Positions 9,437-17,726 of a stretch of 64,000 bases of DNA are shown in pieces. The position numbers were made by a program, and so were the translations under genes. The notes below the pieces were generated by a model. That model searched no databases. It was given only the letters and a program-made list of their open reading frames with translations, and had not been told where the DNA came from. The DNA lies in the NCBI GenBank assembly GCA_900542275.1, contig UQMW01000004.1, positions 1-64,000 of the forward strand, given 5' to 3'. Origin of the DNA: an uncultured Collinsella sp. Lineage in GTDB: Bacteria > Actinomycetota > Coriobacteriia > Coriobacteriales > Coriobacteriaceae. Every line of letters starts with the position of its first letter. The stretch's first letter is position 1.

Positions 9437-9616
9437 TTTCAGGGCGGGGTGGAATTCCCCACTGGTGGTAAATCGGGCGGTGCCAAAGGGGACGCCGTGG
9501 CGCAGGCGATGTGTCTGCGACCGAGCCGATGAGTCCGCGACCCGGGTGTGCGTTGGTTCGCATGCCGGCTGAACTGGTGAGATTCCAGTACCAACGGTTA
9601 GAGTCCGGATGAAAGA
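9437..9616 (+). promoter_or_regulatory. FMN riboswitch (RFN element)
   Basis: Carries the conserved FMN aptamer blocks in order: TTCAGGGCGGGGTG, ATTCCCCACTGGTGGTAAA, GAGCCGATGAGTCCGCGACCC, GGCTGAACTGGTGAGATTCC and GAGTCCGGATGAAAGA. The variable arm between the first blocks is present. The aptamer ends about 14 nt before the ribU start, so binding of FMN probably masks the ribosome site (inference). It senses flavin excess and shuts down riboflavin uptake. Confidence 0.96.
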
Positions 9617-9629
9617 GGCAGGTGATCTT

Positions 9630-10220
9630 ATGTCTGAACAGTCGCAGCATATCCATTTTGAGAACACGAATAGGTGGAGCACCAAACAGCTCGTAACCAT
9701 GGCGTTGATGTGCGCCTTGGGCGCCCTGTTTATGTATGTGCAGCTGCCCATTCTTCCCTCGGCGCCGTTTTTGACGTATGACCCGTCGCTGGTGCCGGCG
9801 ATGGTGTGCGGGTTTGCGTACGGTCCTGGTGCCGGCACTGCCGTTGCCGCCATGGCGATTGTCATCCATGCGCTCACCACGGGCGACTGGGTCGGCGCGC
9901 TTATGAACTTGGTCGCTACGCTGGGCTTTATTCTGCCCGCGGCGATCGTCTACCAAAAGATGCACACCTACAAGGGTGCCGTGATTGGTCTGGTGCTCGG
10001 CGTCATTGCCGCTACGGTGCTGTCCATGGTTGCGAACCTGACCATCGGCGTTTGGTTCTGGTATCACTCGGTCGATGCGATTCTGCCGCTCATGCTTCCC
10101 GCCGTTTTGCCGTTTAACCTCATCAAGACCGCGCTTAACTCGGTGTTGACGCTGGCGGTGTATAAGGCAGTCTCCAACCTCATCACGCCTAAAAAGGATC
10201 AGGTCAAAGGCCGCGCATGA
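9630..10220 (+). CDS. ribU: ECF transporter S component, riboflavin (RibU)
   Basis: Predicted 196-aa integral membrane substrate-binding subunit of an ECF vitamin transporter. It has about six hydrophobic helices, starting after a polar N terminus at KQLVTMALMCALGALFMYVQLPI, the segment characteristic of S components. The FMN riboswitch directly upstream points to riboflavin. The start at 9630 (MSEQSQHI) is supported by GAGGCAGGTGA upstream; an earlier in-frame ATG would lie inside the riboswitch. Its stop overlaps the next start (ATGA), so it is translationally coupled to the ECF ATPase gene. Confidence 0.92.
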   Translation: MSEQSQHIHFENTNRWSTKQLVTMALMCALGALFMYVQLPILPSAPFLTYDPSLVPAMVCGFAYGPGAGTAVAAMAIVIHALTTGDWVGALMNLVATLGFILPAAIVYQKMHTYKGAVIGLVLGVIAATVLSMVANLTIGVWFWYHSVDAILPLMLPAVLPFNLIKTALNSVLTLAVYKAVSNLITPKKDQVKGRA

Positions 10221-12121
10221 TTGAGTGCCGGGGCATCTCATTTAGCTACGACGGCACTGCGAAAGCGCTTGACGGCATCGATCTGAACATCGAGGACGGG
10301 GAGTTTTTCTGCATCCTCGGTGGTAATGGGTCGGGCAAGTCGACGTTTGCCAAGCACCTGAATGCGCTGCTGCAGCCCGATGCCGGCACGGTGCGCATCG
10401 ATGGCATGGATGCGTCCGACCCCGAGCTGGTCTACGACATTCGCTCGACTGCGGGCATGGTATTCCAGAACCCGGATGATCAGCTGGTGGCGACGCTTGT
10501 CGAGGACGATGTTGCCTTTGGTCCCGAAAACTTGGGCGTGCCATCAGCCCAGATCGCGCAGCGTGTGCGGGATGTGCTGAAGGCCGTGGGCCTGGTGGGC
10601 TTTGAGCGCCACGAGACCCATGCACTTTCGGGTGGCCAAAAGCAGCGCGTGGCGCTTGCCGGCGTGCTTGCCATGGAACCGCGCGTGCTCATCTTGGACG
10701 AGGCGTCCTCGATGCTCGACCCACGCGGCCGCAAGGGCCTTATGAAGGCGTGTCGTGCTCTTCATGACCGTGGTATGACCATCGTGATGATCACACACTT
10801 TATGGAAGAGGCCGCCGAGGCCGATCGAGTCGCAGTGTTTCGGGCGGGGCGCGTTGCCATGCTCGGTACTCCCGAGGTAATCCTGACGCAGGCGGACGAA
10901 CTTGCGCAGCTGAACTTGGACATGCCGGAGTCGTGCCGTTTGGGCATGGCGCTTCGTGCGAAGGGTGTGCCCGTTCATGCGCAAGTGCGCGAAGCGGATA
11001 TGGTTGCCGAGGTTGCGCAGGCCTATACCGAGCGAAGTGAGGTGGGCACCGCGGGGCAGCCTTCCGCATCCCAGTTGGAAATCGCTGACGGCACTATTCC
11101 GGCAGACAACAAGGACAACGCGTCGGAGCCCGTCATCGAGCTATCCCATGTTTCGTACAGCTATTCGCTCAGTCCGCGCGAGCGCCGTCGCTGGCATCAG
11201 CGCTCGGTCGCTGCGGGCAAATCGAACAAGCAGGCTCTCTGGGGAAACGACCCCAGCAGCCCGTGGGCACTGCGCGACGTGTCTTTGACGGTGCGTCGCG
11301 GCGAGTTCCTGGGTCTGGCGGGCCATACCGGTTCGGGTAAATCCACACTGGTCCAGCACCTCAACGGGCTAATCCGCCCGCAGGAGGGGAGCGTTTGCGC
11401 GCTGGAGCTCGACCCATCAAGCAAGAAAGACGCCGCCGCGGTTAAGGCAAAGGTCGGCGTGGTGTTTCAGTATCCAGAGCGTCAGCTGTTTGCCGAGACC
11501 GTGGTGCAGGACGTTGCATTTGGTCCGCACAACCTTGGCCTGTCGCAAGACGAGGTCGCGCGCCGCGTTGCGTCATCGCTCGCACGCGTGGGCCTCGACC
11601 TAGCCGCGATAGGCGACAAGAGCCCCTTTGAGCTCTCGGGCGGTCAGCAGCGGCGTGTGGCGTTTGCCGGCGTGCTCGCTATGGAGCCCGAGGTGCTGGT
11701 GCTCGATGAGCCCATGGCAGGTCTCGATCCGGCGGCCCGCAGGGATTTCCTGGAGCTCATTGGTCGTCTTCATGACGAGGGCATGACCGTTGTCATGGTT
11801 TCGCACAGTATGGATGACCTGGCCAATTGCTGCGACCGCATCGTTGTGATGAACGAAGGCGCGGTGTTTGCCGAGGGCACGCCCGCTCAGGTTTTTGCGC
11901 ATGCGGATGAGCTTAAATCAATCGGCTTGGGTGTTCCCGCTGCCCAGCGCATGGCGCTGGCGCTCGCGGAAGCGGGCGTGCCGCTGCGTTGCGACGGGCT
12001 CTATGCGGTTGAGTCGTTGGCCGACGAGTTGGCAGATTTGCTGATCGATCGCTCAGACGGTTCTTCTAACGTCTCGGACAAGGCCAAATCCGAAACGATC
12101 GCGCGAGAGGAGGGCTGCTAA
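10217..12121 (+). CDS. ecfA: ECF transporter double ATPase (EcfA1-EcfA2 fusion)
   Basis: Predicted 634-aa protein with two ABC ATPase domains in one chain, where most ECF systems use two separate ATPases. Domain 1 has Walker A GGNGSGKST (35-43), LSGGQKQRVALAG and the Walker B VLILDEASSMLD. Domain 2 has Walker A GHTGSGKST (369-377), LSGGQQRRVAFAG and VLVLDEPMAGLD. A linker of about 60 residues, rich in polar residues, joins them. Domain 1 has Ser in the DEASSMLD segment where domain 2 has DEPMAGLD. It powers uptake by RibU with the T component encoded next; the overlaps with both neighbours are 1-4 nt. Confidence 0.94.
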   Translation: MIECRGISFSYDGTAKALDGIDLNIEDGEFFCILGGNGSGKSTFAKHLNALLQPDAGTVRIDGMDASDPELVYDIRSTAGMVFQNPDDQLVATLVEDDVAFGPENLGVPSAQIAQRVRDVLKAVGLVGFERHETHALSGGQKQRVALAGVLAMEPRVLILDEASSMLDPRGRKGLMKACRALHDRGMTIVMITHFMEEAAEADRVAVFRAGRVAMLGTPEVILTQADELAQLNLDMPESCRLGMALRAKGVPVHAQVREADMVAEVAQAYTERSEVGTAGQPSASQLEIADGTIPADNKDNASEPVIELSHVSYSYSLSPRERRRWHQRSVAAGKSNKQALWGNDPSSPWALRDVSLTVRRGEFLGLAGHTGSGKSTLVQHLNGLIRPQEGSVCALELDPSSKKDAAAVKAKVGVVFQYPERQLFAETVVQDVAFGPHNLGLSQDEVARRVASSLARVGLDLAAIGDKSPFELSGGQQRRVAFAGVLAMEPEVLVLDEPMAGLDPAARRDFLELIGRLHDEGMTVVMVSHSMDDLANCCDRIVVMNEGAVFAEGTPAQVFAHADELKSIGLGVPAAQRMALALAEAGVPLRCDGLYAVESLADELADLLIDRSDGSSNVSDKAKSETIAREEGC

Positions 12122-12921
12122 TGGAGGCGTTTTCGTTTGGCAGCTACTATCCCGGCGATAGTGCAATCCACCGTCTGGACCCGCGAACCAAGTTGCTCTT
12201 GGGCTTTGTGTTTCTGATCACGACGCTCACGGTCAGTAGCTTCCGCGGACTGGTCCCGGTCGCAATTTTCGTTGTGCTGATCTATACCGTGTCCCGGGTG
12301 CCGCTTCGCCGTGTCCTGTCATCGATGGCGCCGCTGCTGGCGATCGTCGTGGTGGTCGCGGTGCTCAACCTATTTACCGACCAGAGCGGGCACATCCTGT
12401 GGCAGCTCGGCTTTTTGCAGATTAGCGAGGGCTCGCTGCATTCCGCCGGGTTTATGACGTGCCGCCTGACCCTGATGATGGCCGGCATGAGCGCCATTAC
12501 GCTTACCACGCCTACGCTCGATCTCACGGCAGGCTTTGAGCGTTTGCTCGCGCCGCTTGCGCGCGTGGGGCTTCCGGCACACGAGCTCGGCATGATCATG
12601 GGCATCGCGCTGCGCTTTATGCCGCAGTTTGCCACCGAGATGAAGCAGACGGCGGACGCGCAGGCAAGTCGCGGCGCGCGCGTGACGGGTGGTCCGCTCG
12701 GCGGCGTGCGCATGCTCGCCAGCGTGGCAATCCCGCTGTTCACGGGCGTATTTCGTCATGCCGAGACACTTTCTGCCGCCATGGATGCACGTTGCTACCA
12801 TGGCGAGCAAGGGCGCACGCGGCTGCACACGCTTATGTTTGGCCGCGTCGATGCGCTTGCCGCGGTGGCAATGGCGCTGCTGGTGACAGTGGTTCTCGTT
12901 GCCAATCTGCAACTTGTTTAG
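12121..12921 (+). CDS. ecfT: ECF transporter transmembrane T component (EcfT)
   Basis: Predicted 266-aa membrane coupling protein linking the ATPases to the S component. Hydrophobic helices occupy residues 25-115 and the C terminus. The cytoplasmic Ala-Arg coupling motifs appear as ADAQASRGAR and SAAMDARCYHGEQGRTR, typical of EcfT. The start codon overlaps the stop of ecfA (TAATG). This completes a dedicated, single-operon RibU-EcfAAT system. Confidence 0.95.
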   Translation: MEAFSFGSYYPGDSAIHRLDPRTKLLLGFVFLITTLTVSSFRGLVPVAIFVVLIYTVSRVPLRRVLSSMAPLLAIVVVVAVLNLFTDQSGHILWQLGFLQISEGSLHSAGFMTCRLTLMMAGMSAITLTTPTLDLTAGFERLLAPLARVGLPAHELGMIMGIALRFMPQFATEMKQTADAQASRGARVTGGPLGGVRMLASVAIPLFTGVFRHAETLSAAMDARCYHGEQGRTRLHTLMFGRVDALAAVAMALLVTVVLVANLQLV

Positions 12922-12951
12922 GCGCGATTCGAGCGCAAGAAAGGGATTCCT

Positions 12952-13398
12952 ATGACCGGCATCGACCGCACGGCGCAACTCGAGCGCGTCTGCACATACC
13001 TCAGGCGCATCCCCGCGTGGTTTCTGGCCACGACTGACGTGAACGATGGACATCAGCCACGCGTAAGGCCGTTCTCGTTTGCCATGGTCGATAACGGCAA
13101 GCTGTGGTTTTGCACCTCGCGCGACAAGGATGTATGGGCAGAGTTCGGCGCGAACCCCAAGTTTGAGCTTTCGGGCTGGAAGCCGGGGGAGTGCTGGATC
13201 GTATTGACCGGCGAGGCCGCGCTCGAGGACGATGCGGTCGTGAGCGACCGCGTTCGCGAAGCAGGCTTTAAGCACATGGTGGGCATTGGCGAGAATCACG
13301 AGAGCGCCAACGACGGTCGCCTTGCATTTTTCTCGGTCCGCAATATCGTCGCCCGCTTCTGCGATATCGACGGCAGCGAAGAGCGTCTGGAGCTCTAG
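12952..13398 (+). CDS. PPOX-fold flavin-binding family protein, copy 1
   Basis: Predicted 148-aa protein of the pyridoxamine 5'-phosphate oxidase-like split-barrel family, whose members bind FMN, F420 or haem. Recognised by CTYLRRIPAWFLATTDVNDG, HQPRVRPFSFAMVDNGKLWF, CTSRDKDVWAEF and the WKPGECWIVLTGEA strand. It is far shorter than true PdxH. AAGAAAGGGA precedes the ATG. It lies 30 nt after ecfT, so it may belong to the riboflavin operon, and a flavin-dependent reduction is plausible. Substrate unknown. Confidence 0.82.
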   Translation: MTGIDRTAQLERVCTYLRRIPAWFLATTDVNDGHQPRVRPFSFAMVDNGKLWFCTSRDKDVWAEFGANPKFELSGWKPGECWIVLTGEAALEDDAVVSDRVREAGFKHMVGIGENHESANDGRLAFFSVRNIVARFCDIDGSEERLEL

Positions 13399-13449
13399 CG
13401 CGTCTCAAATGAACTACCCGTTCCAAATTGGCTAGTGGCAGGAGGAAAC

Positions 13450-13860
13450 GTGGACGGATTGAATACGGTGTTGGAGTATCTGACGTCGGTGCCGGCGTGG
13501 TATCTAGCGACGAGCGTGGATGGGCAGCCGCATGTGCGTCCGTTTTCGTTTGCGCAGATTCAGGACGGCAAGCTGTGGTTTGTGACAGCGCGCACCAAAG
13601 ATGTGTGGCAGGAGCTGCTGCAAAACCAGCGCTTTGAAGCCACGAGCTGGTGGCCGGGCCATGGCTGGCTCATTTTGCGCGGACGTGCGGGCTTGGATGA
13701 CCAGGCTGCCCCCGATATGCGCGAGGCCGGCTGGAAGCATCTGGAACGTTTGGGCGAGCATTATGAGGGCGCAGGCGACCCCACGCTCGTCTTCTTTAGC
13801 GTCGAGGAACCGGAGGCCTTCATCTGCAACCACGACGAATGGGTGCCGGTCGAGCTCTAA
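13450..13860 (+). CDS. PPOX-fold flavin-binding family protein, copy 2
   Basis: Predicted 136-aa paralogue of the preceding gene with the same order of motifs: TSVPAWYLATSVDGQPHVRP, FSFAQIQDGKLWF, VTARTKDVWQEL, WWPGHGWLILRGRA. GTG at 13450 is chosen because GGAGG ends just upstream; a GTG five codons earlier overlaps that site. The tandem pair suggests duplication, with diverged C termini (this one ends in EAFICNHDEWVPVEL). It could form a homo- or heterodimer with copy 1 (inference). Confidence 0.8.
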   Translation: MDGLNTVLEYLTSVPAWYLATSVDGQPHVRPFSFAQIQDGKLWFVTARTKDVWQELLQNQRFEATSWWPGHGWLILRGRAGLDDQAAPDMREAGWKHLERLGEHYEGAGDPTLVFFSVEEPEAFICNHDEWVPVEL

Positions 13861-13906
13861 AAGAGTTTTCCCGCCGGCCCCAACAATTTAAATACCCGTC
13901 TGTGTC

Positions 13907-13960
13907 GGGCTCCACATCGCAACGGCACCGCAAGGTGCACCGGGCGATGTGGGGCCCATT
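13907..13960 (+). terminator. Hairpin terminator after the PPOX genes
   Basis: Outer arms GGGCTCCACATCGC (13907-13920) and GCGATGTGGGGCCC (13944-13957) enclose a second stem, GCACC-GCAA-GGTGC. A T-rich stretch follows. It separates the flavin region from argC. Confidence 0.6.
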
Positions 13961-14003
13961 GTTATTTGTCAATTCCTTCGCGTGAATGTGTCTGGTTTGT
14001 TTC

Positions 14004-14042
14004 AATGCATGAATATGCAAAAGATTTGCGTATATATGCATC
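14004..14042 (+). promoter_or_regulatory. Tandem ArgR operators (ARG boxes) upstream of argC
   Basis: Two imperfect palindromes, TGCATGAATATGCA (14006-14019) and TGCGTATATATGCA (14027-14040), are 21 bp apart centre to centre. Taken as 18-bp boxes they leave a 3-bp gap, the classical arrangement for an ArgR hexamer. They lie 87 nt before the argC start, near the expected promoter. Confidence 0.8.
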
Positions 14043-14126
14043 TTTTGGTGCTAAAGTTTCAACCCACCTCATAACGACGGGTGCGGGATGCGCATTGGTG
14101 CATAAACTGCAGACAAGGAGTCTGAT

Positions 14127-15197
14127 ATGTCTTTAAAGGTTGGAATCGTCGGTGCGGCAGGATATGCCGGTGCCGAGCTCATTCGCCTCGTACTCGGCCA
14201 TCCCGAGTTTGAACTTGTTGCCATCACGTCCAACGCCGATGCCGGTCAACCGCTGTCCGCGGTGTATCCGAGTTTCGCCGGCGTGAGCGATCTTGTCTTC
14301 ACGACGCACGATGCTCCCGAGCTTACATCCTGCGACGCTGTCTTTTTGGCCGTGCCGCACACCGCCGCCATGGCGCAGGTGCCCGCCCTGCTTGCCGCAG
14401 GCGTTTCCTGCTTCGACTTGTCTGCCGACTATCGTCTGAGCGATCCGGCCGTGTTCGAGGCGTGGTATGCCGCCGAGCACACGAGCCCCGAGCTGCTCAA
14501 GACCCGTGCTTTTGGTCTGCCCGAGCTGTTCTGTCGGGACCTGGAGACCGCCGCATCCGACTATGCTGATAGCAAGTCCGTGCTGGTCGCCTGCGCCGGC
14601 TGCTATCCCACCGCAACGAGTCTTGCTGCCGCGCCTGCCGTGCGCGCCGGCTGGGTTGCCCAGAGCGGCCCCGTGATCGTCGACGCTATCAGCGGCGTGA
14701 CGGGTGCCGGTAAGTCCTGCAACGCCCGTACGCATTTTTGCAGCGCGGACGAGAATCTGGAGGCCTATGGCGTGGGCAAGCATCGTCATACGCCCGAGAT
14801 CGAGCAGATACTTGGCCTGGCCGACCGCATCGTCTTCACCCCGCATCTGGCACCGCTCAAGCGCGGTCTGCTCTCCACGGTGACGCTGCCGCTCGCGCCG
14901 CAGGCTCTCGGCACGCTGACCCTTGAGGACGTCGTCGACCATTACAAGCAGTTCTACGCCGGTCGCACCTTTGTGCGCGTGCTCGATGCCGGCCAGCAGC
15001 CCAAGACGGCCTCGGTCGTCGGCACCAATGCCGCCCAGATTGGCCTTGCACTCAACAAGCGCGCGGGCGTGCTGGTGGCGACAGGTGCCATCGACAATCT
15101 GTGTAAGGGTGCTGCGGGCCAGGCGGTCCAGTGCGCCAACATCGTCTTTGGTTTTGACGAGCGACGAGGCTTGCCCACAGTGGCGTGCCCGGTGTAG
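14127..15197 (+). CDS. argC: N-acetyl-gamma-glutamyl-phosphate reductase
   Basis: 356-aa NADPH-dependent enzyme, third step of arginine synthesis: reduces N-acetylglutamyl phosphate to the semialdehyde. N-terminal Rossmann motif KVGIVGAAGYAGAELIRL, the catalytic-cysteine region VACAGCYPTATSLA, SGVTGAGKS and the HRHTPEI segment are visible. AAGGAG lies 7 nt before the ATG. It is first in the argCJBD cluster and is preceded by ArgR boxes. Confidence 0.97.
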   Translation: MSLKVGIVGAAGYAGAELIRLVLGHPEFELVAITSNADAGQPLSAVYPSFAGVSDLVFTTHDAPELTSCDAVFLAVPHTAAMAQVPALLAAGVSCFDLSADYRLSDPAVFEAWYAAEHTSPELLKTRAFGLPELFCRDLETAASDYADSKSVLVACAGCYPTATSLAAAPAVRAGWVAQSGPVIVDAISGVTGAGKSCNARTHFCSADENLEAYGVGKHRHTPEIEQILGLADRIVFTPHLAPLKRGLLSTVTLPLAPQALGTLTLEDVVDHYKQFYAGRTFVRVLDAGQQPKTASVVGTNAAQIGLALNKRAGVLVATGAIDNLCKGAAGQAVQCANIVFGFDERRGLPTVACPV

Positions 15198-15331
15198 CAC
15201 ATTCGATTGTTAACGATTTGGCAGTCGGGCATCGAGCGGGGCGCCACTTTTAAGCTGGTCTAGTAATTGCGACCGGTATGGCGTGCCAGCCGATGCCCGT
15301 TTTTTGTTTGATATAAGGAGTCGTAAGGACG

Positions 15332-16600
15332 ATGAATACAGAGCAATTCGACATCAAGATTCGCGCCGTCGAGGGTGGCGTTACGGCAGCGGTCGGCTTT
15401 AAGGCCGCGGGTATTCATGCAGGTTTTCGCAAGAATCCCGAGCGCTTGGATTACGCGCTCGTCGTGCCCGATAAGCCCTGTCCCGGTGCCGGCGTGTTTA
15501 CCACCAACCGCTTTTGCGCAGCGCCTGTGCAGGTGAGCCGCGCCAATCTGGGCGGTGCCGATAAGGCCTATGGCATCATCGCCGGTGTCTCGGTCAACTC
15601 CGGCAACGCGAATGCCGCCACGGGCGAGACGGGTCTTGCCTGCGCGCGCGAGACGTGCAACATCGCCTCGCAGGTCATCGGCTGCGAGCCTCAGCAAATC
15701 CTGGTCGCCTCCACGGGCGTGATTGGTCAGATTCTGCCGATCGACACGTTTGAGACGGCAATTCCGGCAGCTTATGAGGCGCTCTCCGCTCATGGTGGCG
15801 CCGATGCCGCCCGTGCCATCATGACCACCGATACCCACTCCAAGGAGTACGCCGTTCGCTATCGTAGTGAGGCCGCGGGCCATACGGGCAACGCTTATAC
15901 GGTGGGCGGCATGTGCAAGGGCTCGGGCATGATCATGCCCAATATGGCCACCATGATTTCGGTCATTACTACCGATGCCCCCGTCGAGCCGGCGGCGCTC
16001 CACGCCTTACTGCTCTCGACTGTGAAGCAGACTTTTAATAAGGTGACGGTCGATTCCGATACCTCGACCAACGACACCTGCATCATGCTTGCCTCCGGCG
16101 CTGCCGCCGCGGATGCCGAGGCCATCGTCGAGGGTACTGATGCCTTTGGCGAACTGGCATTTGCCGTGCACGAGGTGTGCGAGAGCCTGGCGCGCAACAT
16201 CGCCGCCGACGGTGAGGGCGCGTCCAAGCTCGTGACGGTCAATGTTACCGGTGCCGCTAACGACGAGGAGGCCGATATCGCGGCGCGCGCTGTTGCCAAC
16301 TCTCCGCTCGTCAAGACCTGCATTGCCGGCCACGATTGCAACTGGGGCCGCGTTGCCATGGCACTCGGTAAGTGCGGCGTGAAGTTTAACCAGGAAGATG
16401 TTTCCATCGACATGATGGGCATGCCCGTCTGTCGCGATGGCCTGACCGTTCCCTTTGACGAGGACGAGGCCCTGCGACGTTTCGAGGCGTCCGAGATCGT
16501 GATCTCGGCCGATCTGGGCGCAGGCGACGCGGCGACCACCGTGTGGACTTGCGACCTCACGCACGAGTACATCTCCATTAACGGCGACTACCGTTCCTAG
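15332..16600 (+). CDS. argJ: Bifunctional ornithine acetyltransferase / N-acetylglutamate synthase
   Basis: 422-aa self-cleaving enzyme that recycles the acetyl group from N-acetylornithine to glutamate. The autoproteolysis site is visible as KGSGMIMPNMATM, with the nucleophile Thr207, giving alpha and beta chains. The C-terminal GHDCNWGRVAMALGK segment is typical. ATAAGGAG precedes the ATG. The 134-nt gap after argC holds no other gene. With argJ present, a separate argA/argE is not required for the acetyl cycle. Confidence 0.97.
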   Translation: MNTEQFDIKIRAVEGGVTAAVGFKAAGIHAGFRKNPERLDYALVVPDKPCPGAGVFTTNRFCAAPVQVSRANLGGADKAYGIIAGVSVNSGNANAATGETGLACARETCNIASQVIGCEPQQILVASTGVIGQILPIDTFETAIPAAYEALSAHGGADAARAIMTTDTHSKEYAVRYRSEAAGHTGNAYTVGGMCKGSGMIMPNMATMISVITTDAPVEPAALHALLLSTVKQTFNKVTVDSDTSTNDTCIMLASGAAAADAEAIVEGTDAFGELAFAVHEVCESLARNIAADGEGASKLVTVNVTGAANDEEADIAARAVANSPLVKTCIAGHDCNWGRVAMALGKCGVKFNQEDVSIDMMGMPVCRDGLTVPFDEDEALRRFEASEIVISADLGAGDAATTVWTCDLTHEYISINGDYRS

Positions 16601-16681
16601 ACTCCCGATGTGCCGCGCGTCCCGCTGCAATCGCGGGCAACGAGGTGCGGCGCGATAGCTACACGAAAGACGAGGCAGACT

Positions 16682-17662
16682 ATGAAATTCGCACGCGATT
16701 GTCGCTCGAGTGAATCCAACGAAGCAACCGCGCAGCTGCTGTTTGAGGCGCTGCCGTGGATTAAAAACCTGACCGGCAAGACGGTCGTTATCAAGTATGG
16801 CGGAGCCGCCATGGTCGACGAGCAACTGCGCCGCGACGTGATGAGCGATATCGTTCTGCTCAAGATTATCGGCATGCGCCCCGTTATCGTGCATGGCGGC
16901 GGCAAGGCCATCAACGAGGCGCTCAGCCACTATGACATCCCTGTCGAATTTAAGAACGGCCAGCGCGTGACCACGCCGGATACCATGGATATCGTGCGCG
17001 AGGTGCTGGGCGGCAAGGTCAACCAGGAGCTAGTCGCTGCCATTAACCAGCACGGCAACCTGGCCGTGGGCGTGTCGGGCAGCGATGCCGGCACGCTCAT
17101 CGCCGAGCCGCTCGACCCCGAGCTCGGTCGCGTGGGCAAGGTCACGCACGTCAACACCGACTATATCGAGCGCTTGCTCGATAGCGAGTACATCCCCGTC
17201 ATCGCTACCGTTGCGGCGGGGGAGGACGGCGGCTTCTTCAACATCAACGCCGATACCGCCGCCGGTGCTGTCGCGGCGGCGCTCCACGCGCATAAGGTGA
17301 TCTTTCTTACCGACGTCGATGGCCTGTATAAGGACTTTAGCGACAAGGATTCGCTCATTTCCAACCTGACGCTCGACGAGGTTAATGAGATGCTCTATGG
17401 GGGCGAGGTCGACAAGGGCATGATTCCCAAGCTACGCGCCGCTGTCGATGCGCTTGCCGCCGGTGTGTTCCGCGCGCACATCATCAACGGCACCACGCCG
17501 CATTCGCTGCTCCTGGAGCTGCTGACCGATGCCGGCGTCGGCACCGTGATCCATTCCACCGAGACGGCATACGAGTTCGATACGCACCCGCACCCGCTTT
17601 CGACCTTTGCGGCACGCCTGACCGAGAACCTCGACGAGGTCGAGAAGCTCCAGACGGTTTAA
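16682..17662 (+). CDS. argB: Acetylglutamate kinase
   Basis: 326-aa amino-acid kinase that phosphorylates N-acetylglutamate; it is usually the feedback-inhibited step. Motifs: VIKYGGAAM, VIVHGGGKAI, VGVSGSDAGTL, NINADTAAGAVAAAL and KGMIPKLRAAVDAL. The N-terminal extension before the kinase fold (MKFARDCRSSESNEATAQ) matches the extra helix found in arginine-sensitive hexameric enzymes. The ATG at 16682 is chosen because upstream codons do not resemble the family; its ribosome site (GACGAGG) is weak. Confidence 0.96.
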   Translation: MKFARDCRSSESNEATAQLLFEALPWIKNLTGKTVVIKYGGAAMVDEQLRRDVMSDIVLLKIIGMRPVIVHGGGKAINEALSHYDIPVEFKNGQRVTTPDTMDIVREVLGGKVNQELVAAINQHGNLAVGVSGSDAGTLIAEPLDPELGRVGKVTHVNTDYIERLLDSEYIPVIATVAAGEDGGFFNINADTAAGAVAAALHAHKVIFLTDVDGLYKDFSDKDSLISNLTLDEVNEMLYGGEVDKGMIPKLRAAVDALAAGVFRAHIINGTTPHSLLLELLTDAGVGTVIHSTETAYEFDTHPHPLSTFAARLTENLDEVEKLQTV

Positions 17663-17726
17663 CGTCTTGGCGCCGCATCCTTACACCCACAGCCCGCGCC
17701 GCCCGGCGCTCGATGAAAGGCATCCC

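Noticed and set aside
13861..14126. T-box riboswitch before argC
   Set aside because: No AGGGTGGNACCGCG-type T-box sequence; the ARG boxes explain control better.
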